Shown: positions 26,044 through 35,939, counted from the stretch's first letter. The stretch: DNA of 39,343 nt from Flavobacteriales bacterium (GCA_947459165.1 CANHCW010000004.1:1-39343); one strand, 5' to 3'. Made by a program: numbers and translations. Notes: a model not told the origin generated them from the sequence alone.

Positions 26044-27084
26044 TTAATCAATAGGATTAAGATCAGCTATGATGATACCGGCACTGTATCCGCTGTTGCC
26101 GGGCATTTTGGCCAGAAAATCACTGGCTTCCTTTTCAGTTTTAAAACGCCCCAGCAACACCTTAATCAGTGAACTTCCATCTTTTTTGCACAGAATGGAA
26201 GGAACTCCCAGAGCATTCCAGCGCTTAATTTCTATTTCGGCCAAATTCCTGTTCAGGTGAGAACTTCCGCAAATGAATACGAAGCCTTCTCCGGTTCTGA
26301 GGTGTTCCATTTGCTTTTTAATACCCTCAGCACCTCCGGGGTAAACGGAAATTTCCTGTTTTTTTTCTTCAACGGGCTTAGTAACAGATTTGGGAATCGA
26401 GGGCAAAGCAGACGCCAATTGGTTTTCCGATGTGCTTTCCAAATGATTCATCAGCACAAAACCTCCACCCACACTCATGGTTACAAAACTGATAACGGCA
26501 GCGGCTTTCCAAATATAAGACCGATTCCTTCGTGTAGGCTCATCCTCTCGTATGTCAACCACCACAGCATCTTCATGAACATCTTCTGTCTCAACCTCAA
26601 TGGCATGTTCCTTTTCCTCCTTAATAATTCTGGTTTCGCCTGCCTCCGTTTTATTATGACCCTGTAAAATACCGATAACGGGCAGCCCAAAAGTGTTTTT
26701 CGATAGATTTAGAGAAGGACGGGGAAGGAATAGCAGTTTATCTTCTGCATTCACGAAAAAGTTTCCCAGCTCACCGAATTTAAACATGCGTTGGTTGCGC
26801 GCGGTTTGTTCAATCTCGCCAACCAGTTTCTGCAGTGAATATGCGGCGGTGGCATAATCACAACCCAACGCCGATTTGATTTCATTGATCAGCAACCCAT
26901 CGTCATTTTGAATTGAAGGGTTGAAAAATAATGTATCTCCGGAAGGTTTTACTTCACCGTTAAATGGATTGGCCGAAGCTGATGCGTGCCTTAACAAAAA
27001 AGCTCCCAATCGGGGAACCACAACACATTCGTGTTTGGTTAATAGCGACAATACCCATTTTTCAAGTTCTGCAGTTCCGGTCAT
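26044..27084 (-). CDS. HU-CCDC81-like and SPOR domain protein
   Basis: N-terminal 'WVLSLLTKHECVVVPRLGAFLLRHASA...FNPSIQNDDGLLINEI' typical of the HU-CCDC81 family, a central TM (AAAVISFVTMSVGGGFVLMNHL), and C-terminal SPOR-like 'LIKVLLGRFKTEKEASDFLAKMPG'. Confidence 0.8.
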   Translation of the reverse strand: MTGTAELEKWVLSLLTKHECVVVPRLGAFLLRHASASANPFNGEVKPSGDTLFFNPSIQNDDGLLINEIKSALGCDYATAAYSLQKLVGEIEQTARNQRMFKFGELGNFFVNAEDKLLFLPRPSLNLSKNTFGLPVIGILQGHNKTEAGETRIIKEEKEHAIEVETEDVHEDAVVVDIREDEPTRRNRSYIWKAAAVISFVTMSVGGGFVLMNHLESTSENQLASALPSIPKSVTKPVEEKKQEISVYPGGAEGIKKQMEHLRTGEGFVFICGSSHLNRNLAEIEIKRWNALGVPSILCKKDGSSLIKVLLGRFKTEKEASDFLAKMPGNSGYSAGIIIADLNPID

Positions 27085-27114
27085 GTTTCAAAATTAACCC
27101 TGTTTTTTCATTTA

Positions 27115-28749
27115 TCAAAACGAAGCCGCCAGACCGCCAAGGATGGTGAGTCTGTAATTGTTGTAACCATACCAGGTCTGATACTTCATGTTGGCGAGGT
27201 TATTGCCTTGGATCCAGAAGCGCACCATGTCTTTCAAAATATAATCGACGCGGCAGTTTAAGTCGGCAAAGCCTTTCATTTCAAGGTTAGTAGGACCATC
27301 CAAAACCTTGTTGTACCTGCGGCTCATTCCATCAACACCAACCTGAAAAACAAATTTTCTATTCAGGTTATACTGTGCGCTAATGGCATAAGTGAGATTA
27401 GGCAAATGCCAGGCTTGCAATTCATTTTTTGCAGTGTAGTTGTTAACCCGAGTGGTGGCGCCAACGCGTATTCTCTCACCAATGGAAAAACGGGCATCTG
27501 CCATAAAATAAAGGTTGTTTACATCGTCGTAAATCACCTGAAGACTTTTTATGCTGTCGTTGTTGGTAATAATCAGCGGCATGTTTGCCAAGGTGCTGTT
27601 TCCGAATTCCAGATTGAATTGAGAATTGTCAGTAATGCTACCCTTGATTCCCGCAAAAATTTTCAGCTGCTCATAGGTGTTGCGAATTTTAATGCTGTCA
27701 TAAGTGAAAGGAACAGATTCAAAAAAGCGGCGAATGGAGTTTCTTCTCAAACCGCCGTCAATGCCACCATAAATCTTCATCTTCAACCCTTCCAATTTCT
27801 TCTCTGCCTGCAAAAACGGATTCAGGTAAAACAGGGGATCCATGGTGTCGCGTAATACCCAGGAGAGGTTCAATCCGGCATTTATATCAAGGGCCTTGTC
27901 TTTTTTGCTGAATGAAATCCTGGGGTTTAAATCCACAAACCACTGATTGACTGTGTTGAAAGATTGACGGAATTGCAGGTTCGTTACCTCTAATGTGCCT
28001 TTGGTAGCTGCTTTTTTGAAACGTGCATCCCATCCGAAACGGCCACCAAACTCAGTTTCGCTTTGCTTAAGGTTATTGAAAAAGTTGTTGAACATGAAAC
28101 CGGCTGAAAAACCGGGTTTTCTGTCCTTGTACTTCAAATCGTACAATACATTGAACCCTGTATTTTGCCCTATTTTTTTGATTTCTGCCGCATCGCCTTT
28201 GTAAATTGTGTCTTTGGCAAAAAAACGATTCATATCTCTGCCGTAGTTCAGGCGTACCTCCATGCTGCTGCGATTGAAAAACCTGGCTCCTGAAATATAC
28301 CCCCGGTTTGTACTGAAATCCTGCAAACTCCCGTTGACATCGGCACTTAAATGTTGAAAAGCACCATTGTATGCCCATTTGCTGTTGGCACGGTTGGCCA
28401 TGTAAAGTTCCAGCAGTTTGTGATTGAGGTTTCCGCCACCAATTCGAGCATAGTTAGGGTTGTATGAAGTGTCAATTCCCGGTTCGAAATGTTTTGCCGG
28501 GGGAAGGATTCTCGTTATTTTGCGGGTGTTCCAACGATAGTCCTGCGCCAGATAATCAACATTAATTGGGCTGTTTTGTGCCTTAGGAATGCTGGGGTCA
28601 ATCAGCAACTTTGAGGCTGGCATTAATTTGGGTTTGAATGTAGTGGTTACAGTGGTGCCGTCATCAAATCCGCGCTTTTCAGGCTGAGCACTCAGCAAGC
28701 CCAAACAAGTTAACAAAATCAGCAGTAATGGTAATCTAAGCATTTTCAA
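27115..28749 (-). CDS. Outer-membrane beta-barrel protein, TonB-dependent-receptor-like barrel without obvious plug
   Basis: Signal peptide; 544 aa of amphipathic strands ending 'DLNCRVDYILKDMVRFWIQGNNLANMKYQTWYGYNNYRLTILGGLAASF', typical of TBDR barrel C-termini. No plug domain motif seen. Confidence 0.65.
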   Translation of the reverse strand: MKMLRLPLLLILLTCLGLLSAQPEKRGFDDGTTVTTTFKPKLMPASKLLIDPSIPKAQNSPINVDYLAQDYRWNTRKITRILPPAKHFEPGIDTSYNPNYARIGGGNLNHKLLELYMANRANSKWAYNGAFQHLSADVNGSLQDFSTNRGYISGARFFNRSSMEVRLNYGRDMNRFFAKDTIYKGDAAEIKKIGQNTGFNVLYDLKYKDRKPGFSAGFMFNNFFNNLKQSETEFGGRFGWDARFKKAATKGTLEVTNLQFRQSFNTVNQWFVDLNPRISFSKKDKALDINAGLNLSWVLRDTMDPLFYLNPFLQAEKKLEGLKMKIYGGIDGGLRRNSIRRFFESVPFTYDSIKIRNTYEQLKIFAGIKGSITDNSQFNLEFGNSTLANMPLIITNNDSIKSLQVIYDDVNNLYFMADARFSIGERIRVGATTRVNNYTAKNELQAWHLPNLTYAISAQYNLNRKFVFQVGVDGMSRRYNKVLDGPTNLEMKGFADLNCRVDYILKDMVRFWIQGNNLANMKYQTWYGYNNYRLTILGGLAASF

Positions 28750-28893
28750 GGCAAATATACTTTCTTCGTAACAGCGCTGTGGAACGATTTATATACATGT
28801 TGTTCTCTATTAACGCAAAGTGTACACTGTTTATTTTGATATGTTCAATTGGCTGTACAACCCCGGGTATATTGAGAAAATATGTTTGAACAA

Positions 28894-28924
28894 TTGGAAT
28901 AAATGAGCAGTTTTCTTATCTTTG
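28894..28924 (+). promoter_or_regulatory. Promoter of rplU-rpmA
   Basis: TTG-N20-TATCTTTG (TAnnTTTG match) upstream of rplU. Confidence 0.5.
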
Positions 28925-28962
28925 CAGCCCGTTTCACAAAACGATTTAAGTTAAAATAGAGT

Positions 28963-29313
28963 ATGTACGCCATTGTAGAAATAGCCGGAAGGCAATACAG
29001 GGTTGAAGAAAACCAGTTTCTGGTAGTAAACCGCCTGAGTGGTAATGCGGGTGATAAACTCACATTCGACAAGGTTCTTTTAATTGGAGATAAAGGCAAA
29101 ATGAAAGTGGGAGAGCCCACAATCAAAGGTGCCGTTGTGTCTGCCACCGTTGAAAAACATGGAAGAGGAGACAAAGTTGTGGTCTTCAAAAAGAAGCGCC
29201 GCAAAGGATATGTAAAACGCAATGGCCACCGTCAGGATTTGACAGGTATCAGAATTCAAAGTATCAAAACCAAAGCTGAAAAAGCTGAGGCAGCAACAAC
29301 AGAAGAAAATTAA
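28963..29313 (+). CDS. rplU: 50S ribosomal protein L21
   Basis: MYAIVEIAGRQYRVEENQFLVVNRL...VVFKKKRRKGYVKRNGHRQDLTGIRI. Confidence 0.97.
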   Translation: MYAIVEIAGRQYRVEENQFLVVNRLSGNAGDKLTFDKVLLIGDKGKMKVGEPTIKGAVVSATVEKHGRGDKVVVFKKKRRKGYVKRNGHRQDLTGIRIQSIKTKAEKAEAATTEEN

Positions 29314-29319
29314 TTCATC

Positions 29320-29580
29320 ATGGCACATAAAAAAGGTGTAGGTAGTAGTAAAAACGGTCGCGAATCGCACAGCAAAAGACTGGGTGTGAAAATATTCGGC
29401 GGTCAGGTGGTTAAGGCAGGCAACATCATTGTTCGTCAGCGTGGAACCAAGCATCACCCCGATGTAAATGTAGGAATCGGAAAAGATCATACCCTGTTTG
29501 CTTTGGCGGATGGTGTTGTTCTGTTTCGTAAAACCCGCGAAGGCCGCAGCAAAGTATCGGTAGTTCAGGCTCAGGCCTAA
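29320..29580 (+). CDS. rpmA: 50S ribosomal protein L27
   Basis: [62 protein letters not shown]. Confidence 0.98.
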   Translation: MAHKKGVGSSKNGRESHSKRLGVKIFGGQVVKAGNIIVRQRGTKHHPDVNVGIGKDHTLFALADGVVLFRKTREGRSKVSVVQAQA

Positions 29581-29598
29581 TCACAAATCCAATAAACG

Positions 29599-29629
29599 AA
29601 ACGGGAAACAAAGGTTTCCCGTTTTTTTT
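29599..29629 (+). terminator. Terminator after rpmA
   Basis: AACGGGAAAC-AAAG-GTTTCCCGTTTTTTTT. Confidence 0.8.
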
Positions 29630-29656
29630 GTGCCCTATGTGCGAACTTTGCACTGT

Positions 29657-30175
29657 ATGATTAAGTCGCAAACAAAAAAAACCACCGATTCTTTCACCGT
29701 TATGAATGAATTGGTTTTGCCTAACGATACCAATACACTTGGGAATTTAATGGGAGGTCGCCTCCTTCATTGGATGGATATTTGCGCTGCCATTGCCGCA
29801 CAAAAACACAGCAACCATATTGTAGTTACTGCCTCTGTCGACAGCGTTTCATTTAAGGAAAGCATTCGCTTGGGCGATGTAGTGACGCTTCAGGCTTGGG
29901 TAACCCGCGCTTTCAATACCAGTATGGAGGTGTTTATTGAAGTGTTTGCTCAAGATATTCCCAGGGGTGAGAAGATAAAGTGCAATGAGGCCTACTATAC
30001 TTTCGTCGCCCTTGATGGAAGACAAAAACCCGCAACAGTTCCTCAACTGGAAATTGTAAATAACGAAGAAAAAGAAAAGTTCGAAGGGGCGCTGCGCCGT
30101 CGCCAGGTTCGACTTATTCTGGCGGGAAAAATGAAGCCAGAAGAGGCAACCGAACTGAAGAATCTTTTTCTTTGA
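29657..30175 (+). CDS. Acyl-CoA thioesterase (hotdog fold, YciA/BACH-like)
   Basis: 'LVLPNDTNTLGNLMGGRLLHWMDICAAIAAQKHSNHIVVTASVDSVSFKESIRLGDVVTLQAWV'. The ORF track starts at an upstream GTG (29630); ATG at 29657 is preferred. Confidence 0.92.
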   Translation: MIKSQTKKTTDSFTVMNELVLPNDTNTLGNLMGGRLLHWMDICAAIAAQKHSNHIVVTASVDSVSFKESIRLGDVVTLQAWVTRAFNTSMEVFIEVFAQDIPRGEKIKCNEAYYTFVALDGRQKPATVPQLEIVNNEEKEKFEGALRRRQVRLILAGKMKPEEATELKNLFL

Positions 30176-30364
30176 TACTTTTTGAACTTGCTTTGCCCTG
30201 CTTATTTTTAAAAGTAACCACCCAGGTTGTTTCAAATATTTTCGATTTCTGAAATGAAAAACCCGGCAATTTAGTCCGGCGGATTTCACGCCGACTGATT
30301 TTGGTTTGGGGTTATCCACACATTTATCAACATTTTAAAGCTAAAACCATGGAAAATTTGGCTC

Positions 30365-32680
30365 ATGCGAAATGTGATAGACAGAACCCGGATTTCATTC
30401 CTCGCCGCAGTTGCGTTGCTTGGAACAGGATTTTCTACGGTATCTCAACTTCGAGCCCAGGCGGTGGGCGTTGGCGGGATTGAGGCCGGATTTGGAGTTG
30501 ACGGAGATTTAGCCACCGACTCGGCCCTGAATGGTATTTCGGTAGGGAACGGAAAACCTTCCGATGACTGGTTTCGATCGCCCGCAGTAAAAAAACTAAG
30601 CACGGGGGTTGGTATCATCGATACCACCCGAGCCTGGTACTGGAGAACACTGCTTCAGTCTTCTTCAAACGCCATGAAGAACACGGTTTTTACCCAATCT
30701 ATGGCGGTTCCTAAGCTTTACAGAAGCAATGGCTACATTCTGCTTGATGCTCTTTATGCCAAGGATGAGCTTGATCAGGATGGAACTTCTATCACGGGTC
30801 CCTCGGGTGTAAAACTGATCGATGATCCCAATGCATGGATCATCAATTCTTCGTCATTGGGTGCTAAAACAGATATAATGGAGTTCTTTACACACCTGAA
30901 AAGAAAGGGAACCACTGTATTCGACTCTCTCTTTTTTTACTTGGGTGTGGGTATTTACGGCACCGCAGGCTCTAAGAATATCACTGCGGAGTTGTTTGTA
31001 AATGATGTATATCTGGATACAGTAACCCGCACCCTCAAAAAACTGGGAACTCAGGGCGGTAGGGTGGCCTGGCAGTTTGATCCGGCCGGAAATCCAAAGG
31101 TCATTGGAGATATGATTATGACCATTGATTATACTGCCGGCTCGTTTACGCTGAAGCCGCATATTTGGTTACGGCGCAGCACTCACGACAGTTTTATTGG
31201 TGTTTCTCCACCGCTGTACACGCAGAATTTTAAACTCAGCACCTTTCATGCGCAAACGAATACAGGTCCGGGTGATTACGGGTATTGTGAAATACTCCCC
31301 ATCGGTGGTGCCTCTACAGTGGTTGCGAAAGCCACGGCGAATTCCGTCAGTACACTGCCCGTGGCTCCTTGGGGAACTGCAGTGTCTACCGGCTACACCT
31401 GGTCGCCGGTTTATGAAACCAATCAGTTTGTTGAAATGTCAATCAACTTTACGGCTCTTGGGGTTGATCCTTCTCTTTTTGTTGGGATAGATCCTTGTAC
31501 CACACCCTATCGTTCGATCATTTTTTATAGTCAAACTTCTGTTTCGCCTACATCTTCACCCAAAGATTTTGCGGGTCCTTATCCATTTTGGCGTTACCCC
31601 CGAATTATAAGTAAAATCGAGGGAAAAGATACGCTGAACTGCGCAAAAACCGCCGGCAATATGTATGCCGATTCGGCTTATCCACTGGCTTATTACCATT
31701 GGTCTACACCTGACGGAAATATCACTGCTTATTCAACCGACAGCACGGTCATTTCCTTCAATCAGCCGGGTAAATATTATTTGGAATCGGCACCACTGAG
31801 GGGTTGCTACACACTCAGCGACTCGGTTGTGATTTTACAAGACAATATTCATCCCATTGCCAAAGCCACAGTTACAGATACCATTATGGATGGCTCACTC
31901 CCATACATTTATGTTTTTGGTGGCGATACAGCAGCAAGCAATGCCCTGCTCAATTCCCCCGTTTTTGGCACGGCAGGGGGCTATTCATTTCAATGGACAG
32001 GCCCACTGGGTTTTACTTCAATCTTGCAATCACCCTTGATTGCTGCCGGAGGTGACTACATTCTTAAGCTAACCAGTTTGCGCAACGCCTGCTTCGATCT
32101 CGATACTGTGATTGTAATTCAATTGCCACTAACACTGCTCGCCTTTCAATGCGAATCAAATGAAAGTGAGATGTTGGTTTCCTGGCTCACCACCGATGAA
32201 GAAGATTTGTCAAAACTGGAAATTCAGAAAATGAAAGGTTCCGATTTTATCACCATCGGTCAACTCATGCCATATAACAATTTTAATCTGGTCAATAGCT
32301 ACGAATTCAGAGACAAACAACCGGATTATGGATGGAATTCCTACAGAATAAAAGCCATTGATAACTCAGGCGCTGTCACCTTATCAGACTGGTGTACCGG
32401 TTATTTCGGTTCAGGCCAAACTCGGTTGCACATTTCAGGAAATCCGGTGCATGACAAGCTGCACTTCTCATTGCCTAACATGCCTGATTTAGAAACCATT
32501 CATGTCGTTATTTACAATGCCGGCGGAAGTCTTGTATTGCAAACCAATGTCAATTCGGGTAAAAGTGAAATAGAACTTGATACCCAAAAATGGCCTGCCG
32601 GAATGTATTTCATCAAAGTCCGCGCAGGAGATAACCTGTTCAATGGTCGCTTCCTGAAAGTTGGAACTGGTCTCGAATAG
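30365..32680 (+). CDS. Secreted protein of unknown function with T9SS sorting domain (tandem paralog A)
   Basis: Signal peptide; PKD/Ig-like region ('YSFQWTGPLGFTSILQSPLIAAGGDYILKLTS'); C-terminal 'HISGNPVHDKLHFSLPN...PAGMYFIKVRAGDNLFNGRFLKV' sorting domain. Confidence 0.8.
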   Translation: MRNVIDRTRISFLAAVALLGTGFSTVSQLRAQAVGVGGIEAGFGVDGDLATDSALNGISVGNGKPSDDWFRSPAVKKLSTGVGIIDTTRAWYWRTLLQSSSNAMKNTVFTQSMAVPKLYRSNGYILLDALYAKDELDQDGTSITGPSGVKLIDDPNAWIINSSSLGAKTDIMEFFTHLKRKGTTVFDSLFFYLGVGIYGTAGSKNITAELFVNDVYLDTVTRTLKKLGTQGGRVAWQFDPAGNPKVIGDMIMTIDYTAGSFTLKPHIWLRRSTHDSFIGVSPPLYTQNFKLSTFHAQTNTGPGDYGYCEILPIGGASTVVAKATANSVSTLPVAPWGTAVSTGYTWSPVYETNQFVEMSINFTALGVDPSLFVGIDPCTTPYRSIIFYSQTSVSPTSSPKDFAGPYPFWRYPRIISKIEGKDTLNCAKTAGNMYADSAYPLAYYHWSTPDGNITAYSTDSTVISFNQPGKYYLESAPLRGCYTLSDSVVILQDNIHPIAKATVTDTIMDGSLPYIYVFGGDTAASNALLNSPVFGTAGGYSFQWTGPLGFTSILQSPLIAAGGDYILKLTSLRNACFDLDTVIVIQLPLTLLAFQCESNESEMLVSWLTTDEEDLSKLEIQKMKGSDFITIGQLMPYNNFNLVNSYEFRDKQPDYGWNSYRIKAIDNSGAVTLSDWCTGYFGSGQTRLHISGNPVHDKLHFSLPNMPDLETIHVVIYNAGGSLVLQTNVNSGKSEIELDTQKWPAGMYFIKVRAGDNLFNGRFLKVGTGLE

Positions 32681-32695
32681 TCAATCAGAAATCAA

Positions 32696-34966
32696 ATGAA
32701 ATTAATGAAATATGTAAGTCTCGGGCTATTAATGGCCTGTAGGCTCCCCGTTAGTTCGCAAGTGGTCATAGGTGGCCGTAATGTAGCAAGTTTTGGAATC
32801 GATGGCGACTTAAGTCTGGATACAGCCCTCTTGGGTTCATTCGCAGGATTTGCCGGCGATGATTGGTTCGTAAATCCGTCCGTAAGAAAAAAAGGCGGTC
32901 TTCCTGCCATCGACAGCACAGCCGCTTCAACCTTACGCAGTCAGATGCAAGGCACGGTGGCATTTCGAAAAAACAGCAGTTTTACCCGGTCAATGGCAAC
33001 GGCCAGAAATGGTGTTTATCGAGGTAACCGTTGGCTTGATGCTGTTTATTTCAAAGATCAGGCCGATAACGATGCAACCACCATTAGCGGTCCATCGGGG
33101 GTAAAGGTAATTGACAACCCATCAACTTGGAAATTGGGAACATCAGGACTATCTGCAAAAACCGATATTCTGGAGGTATTAAGTCACCTAAGAAGAAAAG
33201 GAACGGCATCAAACGATTCACTGTTTTTGTTGTTGGGCATGGGAATTTTCGGCACAACAGGGAGTAAAAATATTTCCGCCGAGTTTTTTGTGAATCCCGT
33301 TAGGTACGACAGCATACTCAAAAAAATGAACAATCTTGGAACACAGGGTGGGAGAAATTGCTGGCAGTTTACACCCGGCGGAGCGGTGCGTGTAATGGGT
33401 GATCTGCTGTTGTCTGTGGATTATAATGCCGGAACATTTACCCTTGAACCCATGATTTGGATGCGCAGAGGCACTTACGACAGTTTTATTTCCACCAGCC
33501 CGCCCAGGTCTCCACTTTATTTCGATCTCATTGCCTTCAATGCTCAAACAACAGGAGTAAATGGTTTTGGTTATGCACGAATTCGACCGAAAACCGGCTC
33601 AGGAACAACCGTGGCATGGGGAAGTGTAAATGCTTCTCCAAGTGGTAGTGCTGCCCCATGGGGAGTGGCATCCGCTACCGGTTACGGTTGGTCAGCTCAG
33701 TACGAAGCCAATCAGTTTTTGGAAATCGGACTCAATTTTACGGCATTGGGTGTTGATCCCGCACTGTATGCCAATTTTGATGATTGCGCAGCGCCCTATC
33801 AGTCTTTAATATGTTATACACGAAGCTCCAATTCTATTTCATCGTCACCGAATGATTTTGCCGGACCATTTCGCTTTTGGTCTCAGCCCCGTCTGTATGC
33901 AAAAATTAAAAGCAGTGATACCCTTAGGTGTAACAAATTAAATGCCCGCTTGAATGCCGACTCGTTTAATGCTGCTTTGAATTACAGGTGGTCAGGGCCG
34001 GCAGGCAGCATTCTTCAATACGCCCCAGATTCCTCGTGGATTCGTGTAGGCAAGACCGGAAAATACAATCTTTCAGCAGCTTACATCAGAGGTTGTGCAG
34101 CAGTTCGCGATTCGTTTGTGGTACTGGCCGATACACTCAGACCGAAAGCGAAGGCAAGGGTTGACGATACCATTATTGATGGTTCTGTTGCTCAGGTAAC
34201 TGTTTTCGGCGGGGATACAGCGCTTAGCAACAGCACTTTGTTGTCATCGGTTTTTGGAAAGGCAGGAACCTACAGCTGGTATTGGACCGGTCCTTCCGGT
34301 TTTACTTCTGTTGCCCAAAATCCATTGGTGAATTTAGGAGGTAATTATCGCCTGCGCCTTACCGCAAATCGAAACGGCTGTTTCGCCTTCGACAGCGTAG
34401 TGGTAACACACCTCGGAACCGAAATCCGAAATCTGCAATGCGATAATCTGGGTGGACAAATCCGACTTCGGTGGGAATCAGAATTGAAACAAGAGCAGGT
34501 TCGTTTTGAGGTAGGCAGGCTGAGCAGCAAAGGAAATCTGCGATTGGGCGAAGTAAGCAACAGACAAGAAGGAATTTTTAAAAACGAAATGGAATTTTGG
34601 GATGAAAGTCCTAGAACGGGGAACCACACATACAGGGTATCCATGCTCCATCCTTCCGGAATCGTTGCTGAAAGTCTTTATTGCTCAGTTAACCTATCAA
34701 ATGATTTGCAATCATCGCCAGAGATTACCATCCTGAGCAATCCGGCCAAAAACCTATGCTGGATTCAGTTTCAGCCCTGTGAAATTTGCCAAAATGGGAA
34801 ATGTGAAATACTTGACTGTTCCGGTCGTGTTTTAATGACCGAAAAGTTCAACCCGGGCAATTCTCTGCTGCAACTTAATGTTTCTACCTTGCCACAGTCG
34901 GCCTACTTTGTGAGACTTTGTGTTGATGATGATTGCAAAACCACCAAATTGATGGTTACGAAATAA
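32696..34966 (+). CDS. Secreted protein of unknown function with T9SS sorting domain (tandem paralog B)
   Basis: Collinear with the preceding ORF (for example 'TISGPSGVKVIDNPSTWKLGTSGLSAKTDILEVLSHLRRKGT' vs 'SITGPSGVKLIDDPNAWIINSSSLGAKTDIMEFFTHLKRKGT'). C-terminal 'ILSNPAKNLCWIQF...QSAYFVRLCVDDDCKTTKLMVTK'. Confidence 0.8.
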   Translation: MKLMKYVSLGLLMACRLPVSSQVVIGGRNVASFGIDGDLSLDTALLGSFAGFAGDDWFVNPSVRKKGGLPAIDSTAASTLRSQMQGTVAFRKNSSFTRSMATARNGVYRGNRWLDAVYFKDQADNDATTISGPSGVKVIDNPSTWKLGTSGLSAKTDILEVLSHLRRKGTASNDSLFLLLGMGIFGTTGSKNISAEFFVNPVRYDSILKKMNNLGTQGGRNCWQFTPGGAVRVMGDLLLSVDYNAGTFTLEPMIWMRRGTYDSFISTSPPRSPLYFDLIAFNAQTTGVNGFGYARIRPKTGSGTTVAWGSVNASPSGSAAPWGVASATGYGWSAQYEANQFLEIGLNFTALGVDPALYANFDDCAAPYQSLICYTRSSNSISSSPNDFAGPFRFWSQPRLYAKIKSSDTLRCNKLNARLNADSFNAALNYRWSGPAGSILQYAPDSSWIRVGKTGKYNLSAAYIRGCAAVRDSFVVLADTLRPKAKARVDDTIIDGSVAQVTVFGGDTALSNSTLLSSVFGKAGTYSWYWTGPSGFTSVAQNPLVNLGGNYRLRLTANRNGCFAFDSVVVTHLGTEIRNLQCDNLGGQIRLRWESELKQEQVRFEVGRLSSKGNLRLGEVSNRQEGIFKNEMEFWDESPRTGNHTYRVSMLHPSGIVAESLYCSVNLSNDLQSSPEITILSNPAKNLCWIQFQPCEICQNGKCEILDCSGRVLMTEKFNPGNSLLQLNVSTLPQSAYFVRLCVDDDCKTTKLMVTK

Positions 34967-34976
34967 GACCTATGGG

Positions 34977-35939
34977 TTATTTCAGCAAGCCAATTTCCCT
35001 GAGTCGTTCGGTGAGAAATTCCATGGCGGTACAATCACTGTATTTCTTCGGATTTTCATCGTTAATACACGATGAAAGACATGCCAACGAAACTTCTGGT
35101 CTGGGATGCAGGAAAAACGGAATGGAAAAACGGGGCTCAGCCCATCTTTCCCGTGGAGGATTCACAACCCTGTGGGTGGTGCTTTTCAATCTGTCATTTG
35201 TCAGTCGTTGAAGCATATCGCCAACATTCACCACAATGTGGTTTTCCACCTCTGTTACCGGTATGTATTGACCTTTTTTATTCATCACTTCAAGACCATC
35301 GGCACTCGCACCTACAAGCAGTGTAATGAGGTTGATGTCTTCGTGCTCTCCGGCTCTGATAGCGTCTTTGGGCTCAGAAGTAATGGGAGGGTAGTGAATG
35401 GGTCTGAGAATACTATTGCCGTTGTGAACCTTTCCGTCAAAGTAATTTTCTTCAAGGTCGAGAAATAGGGCAATAGCCCTGAGCATGTGCTTTCCAGTGG
35501 TTTCCAGTGCCCTGTAAATTTCTTTGCCCACCACATTAAATTCAGGTAGTTCTGCAACGGCTTTGTTGGGCGGGTAAAAGTTTATCAGCGCATCATTGTC
35601 TTCAACCCACTGCCCAAAATGCCAGAATTCCTTTAAATCTCCGGCATTGCTGTTTTTGGCATGTTCTTTACCAAAACCGGTGTAACCCCTTTGGCCTCCG
35701 CCGGCTGCATCATCATATTGTAATTTAATTTCAACCGGCAGATTGAAAAAATCTTCCACGCTTTGATAAAGGCGCGTTAACAAAGACGAATCTACACCAT
35801 GATTTCGGATGGCAACAAAACCAATGTCTTCATAGGCATGGCCAAGGTCTTGTACAAATGCGTGTTTTTCTTCTTCGGTTCCGTTTATAAATCGGTTCAG
35901 ATCAAGTTTAGGAATTGATTCTTGGTAGCTGCTAATCAT
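34977..35939 (-). CDS. Isopenicillin N synthase-like 2-oxoglutarate/Fe(II) oxygenase
   Basis: 'GFVAIRNHGVDSSLL', 'EHEDINLITLLVG' (HxD), 'LKSTTHRVVNPPRERWAEPRFSIPFFLHP' (distal His and RxS). Confidence 0.9.
   Translation of the reverse strand: MISSYQESIPKLDLNRFINGTEEEKHAFVQDLGHAYEDIGFVAIRNHGVDSSLLTRLYQSVEDFFNLPVEIKLQYDDAAGGGQRGYTGFGKEHAKNSNAGDLKEFWHFGQWVEDNDALINFYPPNKAVAELPEFNVVGKEIYRALETTGKHMLRAIALFLDLEENYFDGKVHNGNSILRPIHYPPITSEPKDAIRAGEHEDINLITLLVGASADGLEVMNKKGQYIPVTEVENHIVVNVGDMLQRLTNDRLKSTTHRVVNPPRERWAEPRFSIPFFLHPRPEVSLACLSSCINDENPKKYSDCTAMEFLTERLREIGLLK

Noticed and set aside
30276-30297. Hairpin GTCcGGCG...CGCCGAC after the thioesterase gene as a terminator
   Set aside because: Stem has a bulge and no clear T tract follows; too weak to list.
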